Shown piece after piece: positions 51,372-63,095 of a stretch of DNA of 64,000 bases. Below the pieces are notes generated by a model. The model was not told the origin of the DNA. It saw only the letters and a list, made by a program, of their open reading frames with translations, and made no database searches. Position numbers and translations under genes: made by a program. The stretch spans positions 34,154,886 to 34,218,885 of the forward strand of contig NC_086374.1 in NCBI RefSeq assembly GCF_036588685.1, read 5' to 3'. The DNA is from Mytilus trossulus (lineage: Eukaryota; Mollusca; Bivalvia; Mytilida; Mytilidae). Numbering within the stretch: position 1 is the first letter of the stretch; the number at the start of each line of letters is the position of its first letter.

Positions 51372-51387
51372 TTTATTTTCAAATCAA

Positions 51388-54300
51388 TTATTTCTTCTTG
51401 TCTTTCCTAAACACCACCTTCTCCAATCCCATCATTGGTGATTCAAATACCAGTGAGGCCACGAATGCAACTGCATAAGCCATCCCAAGATGTGCAAAAA
51501 ATTCGTATATCTAAGAAATAAATGAAAACAAAACACAATTCAATGTATAAAATATGTTAACATTTATATCAAGTCAGGAAAACGGCAGTCGTTATCTTAT
51601 AGTTCGTTTCTCGTTTTGTTGCATTGTATTTTGATTTTTGTTGCACCTCAGTGTATCTGTTGTTTCGTTGTTGTCCTTTTATAGTTGATGTGATTCCTGT
51701 GATTTTAGTTTGTAACCCTAATTTGTTTTCTCTAAATCGTTTTATGACTTTCGAACAGCGGTATACTACTGCAGCCTTTATTTATATATATAGTTAACCT
51801 TTGGAAGGTATCGTTTTCAGTTTTCGCGATGGTCGTGCGATCAATTGCCATACTTATGCAAAAGTGTCTTCGATATTTAAACATTTGAGATATATATGCT
51901 GGCCAGAGAAAACAGTTATTTCGTAGTGCATTTCTTTTAGACAATAAATTTAAATTAAAAAAATCGCACTTGCTCTTTCTCAAAAAGATTTTTACAGTGT
52001 AGTGTACTACCAGTGAGACAAATAATATCAAAACTATAGAAATTTCTACCAGTTCTAACCAAAAATATTGACAATTCTGTGTTAAGGGGATGTAAACTTC
52101 AGTTTGACAGCTTCAGACGTGATAAAATTTGACCTTTTTGAACTGGATCAAATCACTACTTAACATAAAGATTCAGCACCCAAATTGTTTTAACATGTAA
52201 TTAATCCCATTACTTAATATTTCATGTATTTAATATCAAGAAATAAATTGGGAAAGTGTATCAAATAAAACATGCAAAAGAGGGACGAAAGACACCAAAG
52301 GGACAGTCAAACTCGTAAATCTAAAACAAACTGACAACGCCATGGCTAAAAATGAAAAAGACAAACAGAAAAACAATAGTACACATGACACAACACAGAA
52401 AACTAAAGAATAAACAACACGAACCCCACCAAAAACTAGGGGTGATCTCAGGTGCTCCGGAAGGGTAAGCAGATCCTGCTCCACATGCGGCACCCGTCGT
52501 GTTGCTTATGTGATTACAAATCCGGTAAATAGTCTAATTCGGTATGTCAAATTCATGAAAGGGAAGGGGATTGTAGTTACGACGTAAGGAACATATCCGA
52601 TATCATTTGTGAAACGGTTATTCCATAACGGTCAACCAACTCGTGATGGCGTCCGTAAAATTTACGAAGGGATGATTTCAACTTCACCATTTGGAACTCT
52701 TGGTTTAATAGCTTCCTTGTGAGCAGTAACCCTCTATCAAGAAAATCATGATAGGAAATGCAAGCACGGGAATATCGTATCAATTGGGAGATATATACCC
52801 CGTATGCAGGTGCTGCTGGAATGTTGCTACTTAGAAATGGAAAGTTCACAATTGGAAAGCTGAAATCATCTCTTTTGTCGTAAAGTTTTGTCTTCAACCG
52901 ACCCTCATTGTCAATTTCTAGATGTAAGTCAAGATATGAAGCCGACTTAACTGTATCTGTAGTATCCTTTATCTCCAATTCGATGGGATAGATGCGATCC
53001 ACATAGTCACCAAATTTTGAATTGTTAAGTGAAAGAACGTCATCTATATAGCGGAAAGTAGAGTTAAAGGATATTGCTAACTTCTTATCTTTCTTCCAAA
53101 GAAGTTCCTGCATGAAGTCAGCCTCATAATAATAAAGAAACAAGTCAGCAAGTAGAGGGGCACAGTTTGTTCCCATTGGGATGCCGACAGTCTGTTGAAA
53201 AACACGTCCTCCGAACGTAACAAATATGTTGTCAATCAAGAAATCAAGCATCTTGATAATATCGGTTTCAGAGAATTTTTTGTTTGAATCAGAATGGTTC
53301 TTTACAAAGTATGATTTATCCCTCCCTAAGACAAGATACTTGTATCTACGTTGGCCATTCTTTTTTATGAAGCAAAGTAATACCAACTCTTTTAATTTGT
53401 CTTTTAGTTTGGAATGTGGAATACTTGTGTAAAGAGTAGAAAAGTCAAATGTTTTAATACTGTTACAAGATGAAAGAGAGTTAGATTGTATGTACTCTAA
53501 AAGATCTTTGGAATTTTTAAGTATCCACATCTGATTCACGCCACCTCTAGAATAGGCAGTTTCAAAATAACTTTGAAGCCCGTCTTTGATTGCTGATAAA
53601 ATGGATGTTAATAATTTAGAAAGGGGTTTCGTGGAGCACTTGGAAGACCCAGCAATATACCGTTGTTTGTAAGGACACTTATGTAGTTTAGGTATCCAAT
53701 ACAGTGATGGAAGATCCAGTTCTTCATCTTTGGTTGAAATACCAAAGGAACAAAGAACAGACCTATGGTTATCCAGGATTTCCTCTTTGGTAAGTGTCGT
53801 GAGGGTATATGTTGGGTTTCCAAGTGAATTGTCTATACCTAATTCGTTTATCAAGCAATTAATGTAATGACTTTTACAGATAAAAACGATGTTATTTGGG
53901 GCTTTGTCTGCGGGGACAACAACATATTCATCATGGAGGTCAGATAGGTGTTTAGCAACATTTGGATCTTTGAAGATTGACGTAGCATGGGCATTGATGG
54001 ACCCATTCAGTTTCTTAATTCTGATTTGTATTAACGACCTCACTGCCTTAATCCATTCGGATAGAGTGTCTACGTCTTCCTTCTCGCGCTTAGCCCATTG
54101 CCTGGCATAATCCTCGACTGAATCCATCAAAATTTTAAAGTTGTGTTTCCAATTGATGGATTTAGACTCACGATATTTCGGACCTTTCGATAACACGTTT
54201 CGTAGAGAAGTGTTATTAACAATGTTAAGGTCACCGGTAATAACGTGGCCAGCAGGATTATATGTGAATTGGGAACTAGCACAAGTGCAATCAGGAGGTT

Positions 54301-57300
54301 TAGACTTGAAGTCGTCAATATCGAGATCCTGCAAAACGCGTTTGTAATTGAAAATTTTAGTTGCAATAGGTTTGGTATAGGTATAAGAAATTATTGGTAC
54401 AGACTGGTCTTTGAAATAAGGAGGTATTTTCGATTGAACTAATTTATGATGAAGGATATTGCCTAGGTTGACGCCATCGAGACCTTTGTTGGCAAAGGAA
54501 AGATTTAGAAAAGATCTTTTCTCTTTTTCATCTTTTCCAATGCGAACTGGCTTGAAAAGTCTGTGACTAGCAATATCCGAAATTATAGCTTGTAGTTTGT
54601 ATTGGTTTGAATGAGGGTTTGTTACAGTGGATTCCAAACATAAATTGAACAGAGAATGAAGTTTTGAAAGGGGTAATGAATAAAGTTTCGTGCGAATGTG
54701 ATGAATACCTAACGGTTTTTGTATGCATGGCAGCAAGTCATAAATAGACACATCATGCAGAGATTATACACTGTTTACACTAGGGACTGTATTCGTAGAC
54801 AACAAAAACCAAAGGACGATAATTGTGTCCTTGGAACTACAACAGGAATAAAGATATAATAAGATTGTTAAAACTTTGTCTTAGTTTAAAAAAAACAAAT
54901 ATGCTTTAAGGGCATACGATACAGTTACAGGGGAGGTAATGACGTTGCTAACGTAAAATGTTATTTTCGCGACGTCAAATTGTGACATTTTGGGAAAAGA
55001 TGCATTTTTCAACTGATTTTCATCATTCAAACTGATTTAATTTGAAAACGAGTTCATGGACCCCTTTTTTTCAAAACGGCATTTTGTTTCATTTTGCATG
55101 GAGATTATGTGACCCAAATTTTAAAAAACTGTAAATAGAGGAATTTTTTTTAATTGTGATAAACATGCAATAAAAAATTACGTTTTTTCTCAATTCATGA
55201 ACATTTGATAAATATGAGTTATTTCTGATTGAAAAAAATGCATATTTTTTAAAGATATTTATAAAATACAGAAATTACCGATTATTTAACAGAAAATCAA
55301 TTTGTTTTTATCTTTTATAACAAAAAAGTTATGTCTTTCTTTCGAAAAAGAAATTACGGCACAAATCTGAATTTCGAGCAAATATACAAAATTTCGACCT
55401 CATTTAACTCAAAAAGTAGCACATGAAGGTATATTTTTTATTACATATTTGATTTAATCAGGTAAAAATAGCCTATATGCAAATGTTCATGAACTTGTAA
55501 ATACAGGATCAAAACTGTATCGTATGCCCTTAATTGTTGAAGTATGATTTTATTTTTAAGAATTTATTCAAATGTGGAATCTCGCATCAAGCTCTGATGA
55601 ACGATTGTAATAAATCATATGCTAACAATAGTTCTCCTTAGCATGTTTTTGGCTGACTACTACACGTTGTTCATTTTTTGATTGAAACGTTTAACAAGCG
55701 AATTCAAGATTATTGTTCTTATATTGTTGTTAGTTTTGACAGGATAGATTAGTATATAAAGGTTGTAAATGTACTGCCTTTTAGCTTACCTGGCCCGCAG
55801 GGCCAAGTGAGCTTTTCTCATCACTTGGCGTTCGTCGTCCGTCGTCGTCGTTAACATTTTACATTTTAAACTTCTTCTAGAGAACCACTGAATGGAATGA
55901 AACCAAACATGGCATGAATGTTCCTTATGAGGTGCTGACCAAGTGTTGTTACTTTGTAGCCGATCCATCATTCAAGATGGCCTCCAGGGGGGACTTAGTT
56001 TAACATAGGACCCCATGGGAAATGCATACAAATTACATCTTTTAGAGAACCACTGAATGGAATGAAACCAAACATGGCATAAATGTTCCTTTTAAGGTGC
56101 TGACCAAGTGTTGTCACTTTGTGGCTGATCCATTATTCAAAATGGCCGCCAGCGGGGGACCCTATGGCAAATGCATACAAATGACTTCTCTAAGAGAACC
56201 ACTGAATTGAATAAAACCAAACATGGCATTCGTGTTCCTTATGAGGTGCTGACCAAGTTTTGTTACTTTGTAGCCGATCTAGACTTGCTACAATTCCCTT
56301 TCTATTATTTCTCTCTTACTAATTTATATGTTTACTGATAAGTGCCAGCCTACTGATTGCCCTTGCCTTCCTCCTGCAGATGTCAGTATAATTGTAATCT
56401 CCCAGTTATAGCAGTAAAATTATTAAAGGGGCAAAATTGAAAAAAAAGAGAAAAAACATAATTAGGAAGGGACATGTAGCAAGTCTATAGCCGATCCATC
56501 ATTCAAGATGGCCGCCAGCAGGGGAGTTAGTTTAACATAGGACCCTATTGGAAATGTATGAAAATGACTTCTTTTAGAGAACCACTGAATGGAATGAAAT
56601 TAAACATGGCATGAATGTTCCTTATGAGGTGCTGACCAAGTGTTGTTACTTTGTAGCCGATCCATCATTCAAGATGGCCTCCAGGGGGGACTTAGTTTAA
56701 CATTTGACCCTATGGGAAATGCATACAAATGACTTCTTTTAGAGAACCACTGAATGGAATGAAACCAAACATGGCATGAATGTTCCTTATGAGGTGCTGA
56801 ACAAGTGTTGTTACTTTGTAGCCGATCCATCATTCAAAATGGCCGACAGTGGGGGACTTAGTTTAACATAGGACCCTATGGGAAATGCATACAAATGGCT
56901 TCTTTCAGAGAACCACCGAATGGAATGAATTCAAACATGGCATGCATGTTTCTTATGAGGTGCTGACCAAGTGTTGTTACTTTATAACCGATCCATCATT
57001 CAAGATGGCCGCCAGGGGGTCTACGTTTAGCATAGGACCCTATGGGAAATTCATACAAATGACTTCTTTATGAGAACCACTGAATGGAATGAAACCAAAC
57101 ATGGCATGAATGTTTCTTATGAGGTGCTGACCAAGTGTTGTTACTTTGTAGCCGATCCATCATTAAAGATGGCCTCCAAGGGGGGGGTGGGGGGGGGTGG
57201 GCTTAGTTTAACATAGGACCCTATGGGAAATGCATACAAATGACTTCTTTTAGAGAACCACCGAATGGAATGAATTCAAACATGGCATGCATGTTTCTTA

Positions 57301-60300
57301 TGAGGTGCTGACCAAGTGTTGTTACTTTATAACCGATCCATCATTCAAGATGGCCGCCAGGGGGGTCTTAGTTTAGCATAGGACCCTATGGGAAATTCAT
57401 ACAAATGACTTCTTTTAGAGAACCACTTAATGGAATGAAACCAAACATGGCATGAATGTTCCTTATGAGGTGCTGACCAAGTGTTGTTACTTTGTAGCCG
57501 ATTCATCATTCAAGATGGCCTCCAGGGGGGGGGACTTACTTTAACATAGGACGATATGGGAAATGCATACAAATTACATCTTTTAGAGAACCACTGAATG
57601 GAATGAAACCAAACATAGCATAAATGTTCCTTTCTTAATGAGGTGCTGGCCAAGTGTTGTTACTTTAGCCAAATTTTATCTCTTTTTTATATGATTTCAA
57701 AAACCCAGGTAGAATCAGGTGAGCGATACAGGCTCTTGAGAGCCTCTAGTTAATAGTTTTGCTAAGTATGGTTGATAATGGTTTACCTTTATAAATTGTT
57801 ATTTGAGTGGAGAGTTGTCTCATTGGCACTCACACCACATCTTACTATATCTATTGATATCAAATTCTAAATGCAACCATATAGTCTGAATCCGTTAAAA
57901 CAAAAACAATCAATGATCATACACGTTTCATATTTACATTTATGCTATGGGCAAATTCTAATAATTCGACAACAGATATTGTTCAAATTGAATATCTTGT
58001 TTGAAACTATCATCCTTACCACTTCATGGTCATCCCAAAACAATAATTGTTTTCGTGATGTGTAGTAAAAGTACATAACAAGTGGGTGTATCAGGTAGGC
58101 ACAGTACGTGAGTCTAGACAAAGGTACAAATCCTTTCCAGGACAACATTGTATTTACGAAACCTGAAATAAAAAAATGCAATTATAAATAGTGTCTTACA
58201 TTCTTTCGAAAGATTCTGAAAAATATGACTTAACAAAATGTATCGTACAGTTTAAAATGTTTGGCTAGATATATAGCAATATCTTGAGGATAGAATTTTC
58301 TAAAACATAGGCAGTCGCTACTTTAAATCAAAAGAATATATCAGTAGAAATATTTTCCAATTTGTTAATATTTTGTTTTTTTCATTTTTCCCTATTTTAC
58401 TGATAAATGGACTTTGTTTTGCAATTAATGCTTACATAAAAGAGCTTAAAGTTTTAACGCATTGATCAAACTTTCATGGTACTTTATGGAAGATGGAAAA
58501 AAGCTTCTTGGTGACTATCCAGAGCAACATTTTGAAAATATTGAACAGTTTTTCTCTCATGTTTCGTATTTTATTGATATTGCTCACACTGCTAGAGTAT
58601 ACACGCCTGTTGTAATAGATGTTATTTTGATCATTTAATGGCTTCTGGTAAAAAAAAAATGATTTGTTTAGCGACATACTATCAGAACATCTTTTTTTGC
58701 TTCATTGAAGGTTTTGAATAATAAGTTATTGACAATTCCAATTGCTCTATATTGTTTCTGTTTTAATTAGTGACACACTTATAGTGTTAACATATACTAA
58801 GAAATATACCTCCATTTCCAGTAGCACATGCAAATATGACCCAACAGACAGCAGCACCCCACACTGTTTTGTGTAGGACATTGTACAGTGCGGCAACACC
58901 TGTGGATAACTGATCACCATTTATGTCGTCATATATACCATAAAGTACAGCTAAAGCCGACGCAGCAAACACCGCCCATATAGTTATATTTACAAACTGA
59001 AACAAAGAACGCAGTATATAAAGGTATAGAGAAGTTTTGTGCAGCTTTATTTGATGGTAGATAAAACTCTGCGCATGGCCTATTTCTTTAGGTTTTATGA
59101 TATAACATTGAATTGCACCAATGTTACTGCACTATATGCCCAGTTCGACAAGTCATTTATATTCAATGATTGTTCAAAACTTTGACGTGTCGATGTGTAA
59201 TCAAAGAGTTATTTGAAAAATAAACTTATCTTTAGAGGAAAAGTTCAGAGGTTTACTCACAATGTAGTCCCTTTATTACAATAACAACGTTTTTATTAAT
59301 ACAAATAGCAGTCTTGATGTCTCGAGCATCACTGAAGAGAAATTGATTGTCAAACAACATTTGCTGTACAAATCATTGCATCTGGTGGAGTAAAACCAGT
59401 ACCGTTAATGTTATTTTTAAAAAACGATATGCGTTGAAATTATTCCAAAACAGTGTCCTTCATAGAAGACATCATAATCATTTGGTTTGTGACATGATAT
59501 CATCAACAAAAATGTAATATTTCCATATAAGCATAATGGGTTAATCCTTTTTTCATTCTCTAAAATATATGCTACAATGAAAAAGTATTACTGTTGCGGT
59601 GTAAATCACATTTTAATTGCCTCTTTTCTCAAACTGTCTTACCTTATTTATTTTACATTTGCATTTCTTTGTGTAAAGAATGTAGCCTGTGTACATTCCA
59701 ACCAGGTATGGTCCAATTCGACAGTATGGCATTTGATAATACGAATCAAAATAGTCACCTTCACTGAAAAGGTATACATAATTAAAGTTGATGAAATAAG
59801 ATTGCTAATATTGTCACGACAGAAGTTTGGAAAAATATATCAAGGAAGCTTTTAAACTAAGAGTAGCAATTGGTGAAGTTAAAATCATTTTTTCAATGTA
59901 TGGACGTCATCATGAGTTGGTTGACTGTTAACAAGGTATTAAATTAAACTGGAAATCTACATCAAGTTTAGAAAACCCGTATTACTCCTTAACGCTTTAT
60001 TTCATGATTTTAGTTCAATTATATTTTATCATGATGTTACTGTCATTTTTTCATCTTGGTTGACATCTTCATTTTCAATCTTAAATTTATGATTTAAAGT
60101 ATATTGTGCATTATTACTTACCTTATTAAATAAATTACAAACGCTTGATAGCATTATGTTAACATGAAAACTTGAGAACCTACCTTAACGTTAACTTAGC
60201 CCATGCTTGCATTGACTAAGTCTGCTTGAAAAATAGAATATTTTCAATGTCCATGTAAAGTAAGTTTAGCTCATGCATGCATGGGCAAATTATGTTGTGT

Positions 60301-63095
60301 TAGTCCATGCAAGTATCTGAACGTGATCTTAAAATCATGTACATCATAATGTTTTTTCTAAGATGTCAGGAAATTGTTCAGATATTTCCTTGCTGTAAAG
60401 ACAGAAGGAGACAACTATGCCGCTTGCAGTCATCTCATTAGTTCTTTAATTCCATTTTTTTGGGGGAAATCTAATGCAGATACTTTAGGTGCTTAAATAA
60501 ACGAACGGACTGTTTCCGTTTATAAAAGATGCATTCTTAATTAGAACTATTTACTGGGTTTGTAATGACATGAGCGTCACGACGGAAGTCACATGTGATT
60601 ACCCTTCCGGTGCACCTGAAATCATCCCAGTGTTTGGTGGTGTCTAAATATTCACCTAAATGGATTTACACGGAGGTCCTTATGCACTGAAGTATATCCT
60701 GTCGCTGCGGCTGTTCCTAACCATATTACGAGAGTAACAATAGTCCCAGCTATTTTAGAACTGAAAAATATAGAATGAATGTTGCACACATTTTTTACGA
60801 TTAGTTTTAAAATATGCGTGAAGATATAAAGTTATTTGATATAATAATGATATCTAGAAATTATATTGGATATTACTAATGTTTATTAACTGTATCATTC
60901 TCATTTTTCTTATGTTGTTATGTTTATAACTTTTGTGGGGCAAAGTAAACGCCATGTAGAAAGTGAGATCACTTTAGTATGAATTTCAAGTCATACGAAC
61001 TATATGTGTTTTAATTGAAAAAAAAAAGTAATTTTGTAGGTTTGTAATTTTCAGAGATTCACAATCATCTTTATGCTAAGAATGAGTTATTAGTACATAG
61101 TAAAACGCACACCACTCGTCCAATTATACCAGTACATCTGCTTTCAAAGTGTTGTAGTTATATTCATATTGTTTGTCGGTAACTAGCACTTAATGATATA
61201 ATCGTGTTCCAGTATTTGCAACGCATATTGTATAAGTATTGTAAAATGACCAAAGCGATAATACATTTCAGAACCACGATGTGTTACGTACTGTGTTTTT
61301 TTTTATATTTGTTTTCGATCATAAAAACCATGTTTCCCATTAGAGTTGTAAGGAAGAACGAATGAAATTGACCGGGTTGCCATCAAGAATTTGCTTACCA
61401 AAATAATGTGTAGGTGTCTCAATTCAATACCCACATAGTATTGCGGTCTTATATATTAAGGTACCAGCATAGTGGTCCAATCAGTAATTTTACCGATTAA
61501 TATGACAGGTGATGCATACAAAGCAGGATTCGCTAATTCTGTCAACGGACCCGATCTCGCTCCTTTTGGAGTTTATGCCATTCCCTCAAGTGTTTGTGTG
61601 TTACCTTGATTAATCTCTTATCGTTAACGATTAACAAGCTTTGAACATCAGTTAACTGCTGTCGCCTTTATTTATGTATATTTTGTTTAAAGATTTAATT
61701 GAGTCCTTTTTTAAACGAGATGTGAACTTAGCAAAAAAACATGGTCACATAGTAAATACTTAAAGTAAATATTAGGTTTCGTCATTGGACTGCGGACACT
61801 GTGTTTCATAAGTGAAATCGAGATTCGGGATCCACGGGTGGTCCCAGTTTGGTTGTTTCAATTACTTTCTATAATCATGTGGTATACCATAAACCTTATG
61901 AGCCCAATCAAGGATTAGAGACAAGCACGTCGATATCAATAACAGTGGTTAGTACTCATTAAAAAAAACACCCCATGTACAAATTCACGGCGGGAACAAT
62001 ACAGATATAAACAAAACCAAGGAAAGTAATGTATGATTAAAAACCATTATATACTTAGTAATTTGAACTTACTGATAAAGAGCAAGCAGAATAGGTGGAC
62101 TTATAATATAAAACTGCATATCATTTGCCAAATACCATGCATGGCCAAAACACTGAAATAATAAATACAAAACCATTTTTTTGTTTTAACTGCTTTTTCA
62201 TTTTAACACTCTTATTATGCGTTATTCCAGACTTTTAAAGGAAGATATATTTCAATACAAGATATTTATAAATACTTTACTTAAATATATCAAATAATGT
62301 CATAAAATGTGGTTTGTAAGTTTTATAGTCCTCTTGTTATGCCTACAAAAGTATTCATATTTTTAAGACTAGAACAATTAAGTATAACTTTTATGACACT
62401 CAGTATCATTCGCTGTTGCATAGATAAACTTCTATCAACTATATTTTTAATCATATACTAGTATACGTATATATCTATAAAAAAACGAGGAGTTTTGTTT
62501 TCAATAAATGTATACTATCATGCCTTCTGAGGGTAATCTGTAAGATAACAAGGGTATAAATTGAGGATATGTTTTGATATACTTGACAAATTGACAAAAT
62601 CTAGTCCTTTTTGACATATCTAAGTTATAAGATGGTGTACGTGATAATCTGACCTGTCAACATGAGGGAAACTTAATAAATGGTAACAAATCGTCTTGAT
62701 AAATGAGTTTCTTTGGTGACTTTTTTAAAACTCTAATAAGATCAGTGAATGAAATTTTGTTCACAAATTAATTATTTCTTTTGTTGTTTTAGACGATATA
62801 TAAAATATTTATTAGATTGACAAATCTCCTTGGAGATCTGGTCCATAATATCAGATGATGACTGGCATGTTTAGATATATTTTTATCGTGTTATCAGTAA
62901 TGCTTAGGGATAAAACAACAAACGTTTACCTCTTCTCCAGCAGTCTTAAAATTATTAATGTATAATAGATTCCACCACCACGTATCTTTACAGTAATTCT
63001 TTTCGAAGCCATTTGTTATCCACATGGGTCCGCTTCCCAGATATTTAGAGATGCATATCTGCACCATCATAATTAACATATATGGAGGGGTTAAT
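51388..63095 (-). CDS. Acyltransferase-3 / NRF-6-like membrane protein, C-terminal seven exons (partial)
   Basis: Exons read on the minus strand: 63095-62930, 62152-62073, 60760-60656, 59763-59643, 58996-58810, 58162-58020 and 51510-51388. All have GT-AG borders and continuous phase (2,0,2,2,0,1,0), giving 307 residues to the stop at 51390-51388. AATAAA lies at 51377-51372. The sequence shows hallmarks of the 'nose resistant to fluoxetine' acyltransferase-3 family: LTPPYMLIMM, GHAWYLANDMQFYIISPPIL, YCRIGPYLVGMYTGY, VPLSRLTYCAYLIHPLVM and ESPMMGLEKVVF. These are multi-pass membrane proteins proposed to move or acylate lipids; the substrate is unknown. The N-terminal NRF domain and first membrane helices would lie beyond 64000. 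No break is seen. The last intron (6.5 kb) contains a Penelope-like element, a MITE and a Helitron-like element. Confidence 0.88.
51590..51790. repeat. Inverted copy of the 'agtataccgctgttc' repeat
   Basis: 'ctttcgaacagcggtatactactgcagcctttattt' complements about 10112-10150. The preceding 'gttgttgtccttttatagttgatgtgattcc' is the usual neighbour in this mussel repeat. Confidence 0.6.
52245..54751 (-). CDS. Penelope-like element reverse transcriptase, 724 codons open
   Basis: The frame 54751-52577 is uninterrupted. A CTC..H cluster lies at residues 155-169 and an ADKA motif at 281-284 (the DKG position of some Penelope-like elements). YWIPKLHK follows at 351-358, then FDFSTLYTSIP (motif A) at 435-445, QTVGIPMG at 520-527 and the catalytic FRYIDDVL at 566-573. 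PKLHK upstream of motif A and GIPMG favour Penelope-like over LINE or LTR types. A 3' tail runs to about 52245, also found at 8756, 22260 and 60600. No GIY-YIG endonuclease is in the frame. The first codon shown is GTG after an in-frame TAA (54766-54764), and the first ATG is residue 209, so the true start, an upstream exon or a 5' truncation is unresolved. It lies in the last intron of the NRF-6-like gene, same strand. Confidence 0.82.
54910..55529. mobile_element. 620-bp MITE flanked by TTAA
   Basis: Ends GGGCATACGATACAGTT and the complement AACTGTATCGTATGCCC are each bordered by TTAA (54906-54909, 55530-55533). The inside is AT-rich and non-coding. TTAA duplications are typical of piggyBac and Kolobok transposons; the GGG start fits Kolobok better, but this is inference. 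Confidence 0.8.
55784..57749 (+). mobile_element. Helitron-like non-autonomous element, 10 internal repeats
   Basis: The 5' hairpin TGGCCC-gca-GGGCCA and the 3' end AGGCTCTTGAGAGCCT-CTAG (57746-57749) then T match the copy at 42750. Ten units of about 150-180 bp start with 'agaaccac(t/c)' near 55880, 56046, 56198, 56577, 56746, 56909, 57073, 57255, 57418 and 57592. A 208-bp element interrupts the third unit. Units at 56909 and 57255 share private variants ('gaattcaaacatggcatgcatg', 'tttataaccgatcc'), pointing to duplication of a two-unit block. Confidence 0.78.
56280..56487. mobile_element. 208-bp MITE with 9-bp target duplication
   Basis: Terminal repeats TAGACTTGCTACA and TGTAGCAAGTCTA are followed by CCCTT-type similarity further in. 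The element is flanked by exact TAGCCGATC duplications (56271-56279 and 56488-56496). The neighbouring repeat units show the empty site 'tagccgatccatcatt'. A 9-bp duplication suggests a Mutator-type transposase. Confidence 0.88.
57770..57850 (+). repeat. Fragment of the 'gttgtctcattggca' repeat
   Basis: 'gtttacctttataaattgttatttgagtggagagttgtctcattggcactcacaccacatc' lies just outside the Helitron-like element, in the NRF-6-like intron. It is the same family as 30640-30700. Confidence 0.6.
59840..60645 (+). pseudogene. Split Penelope-like 3' fragments inside the NRF-6-like gene
   Basis: 59845-59935 ('ggaagcttttaaac' to 'catgagttggttgactgtta') and 60545-60645 ('ttagaactatttactgg' to 'cctgaaatcatcccagtgtttggtgg') match consecutive parts of 22320-22620. 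About 600 bp of unrelated sequence lies between them. They are antisense to the host gene. The second piece ends about 11 nt from the splice donor of exon 60760-60656. Confidence 0.6.
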
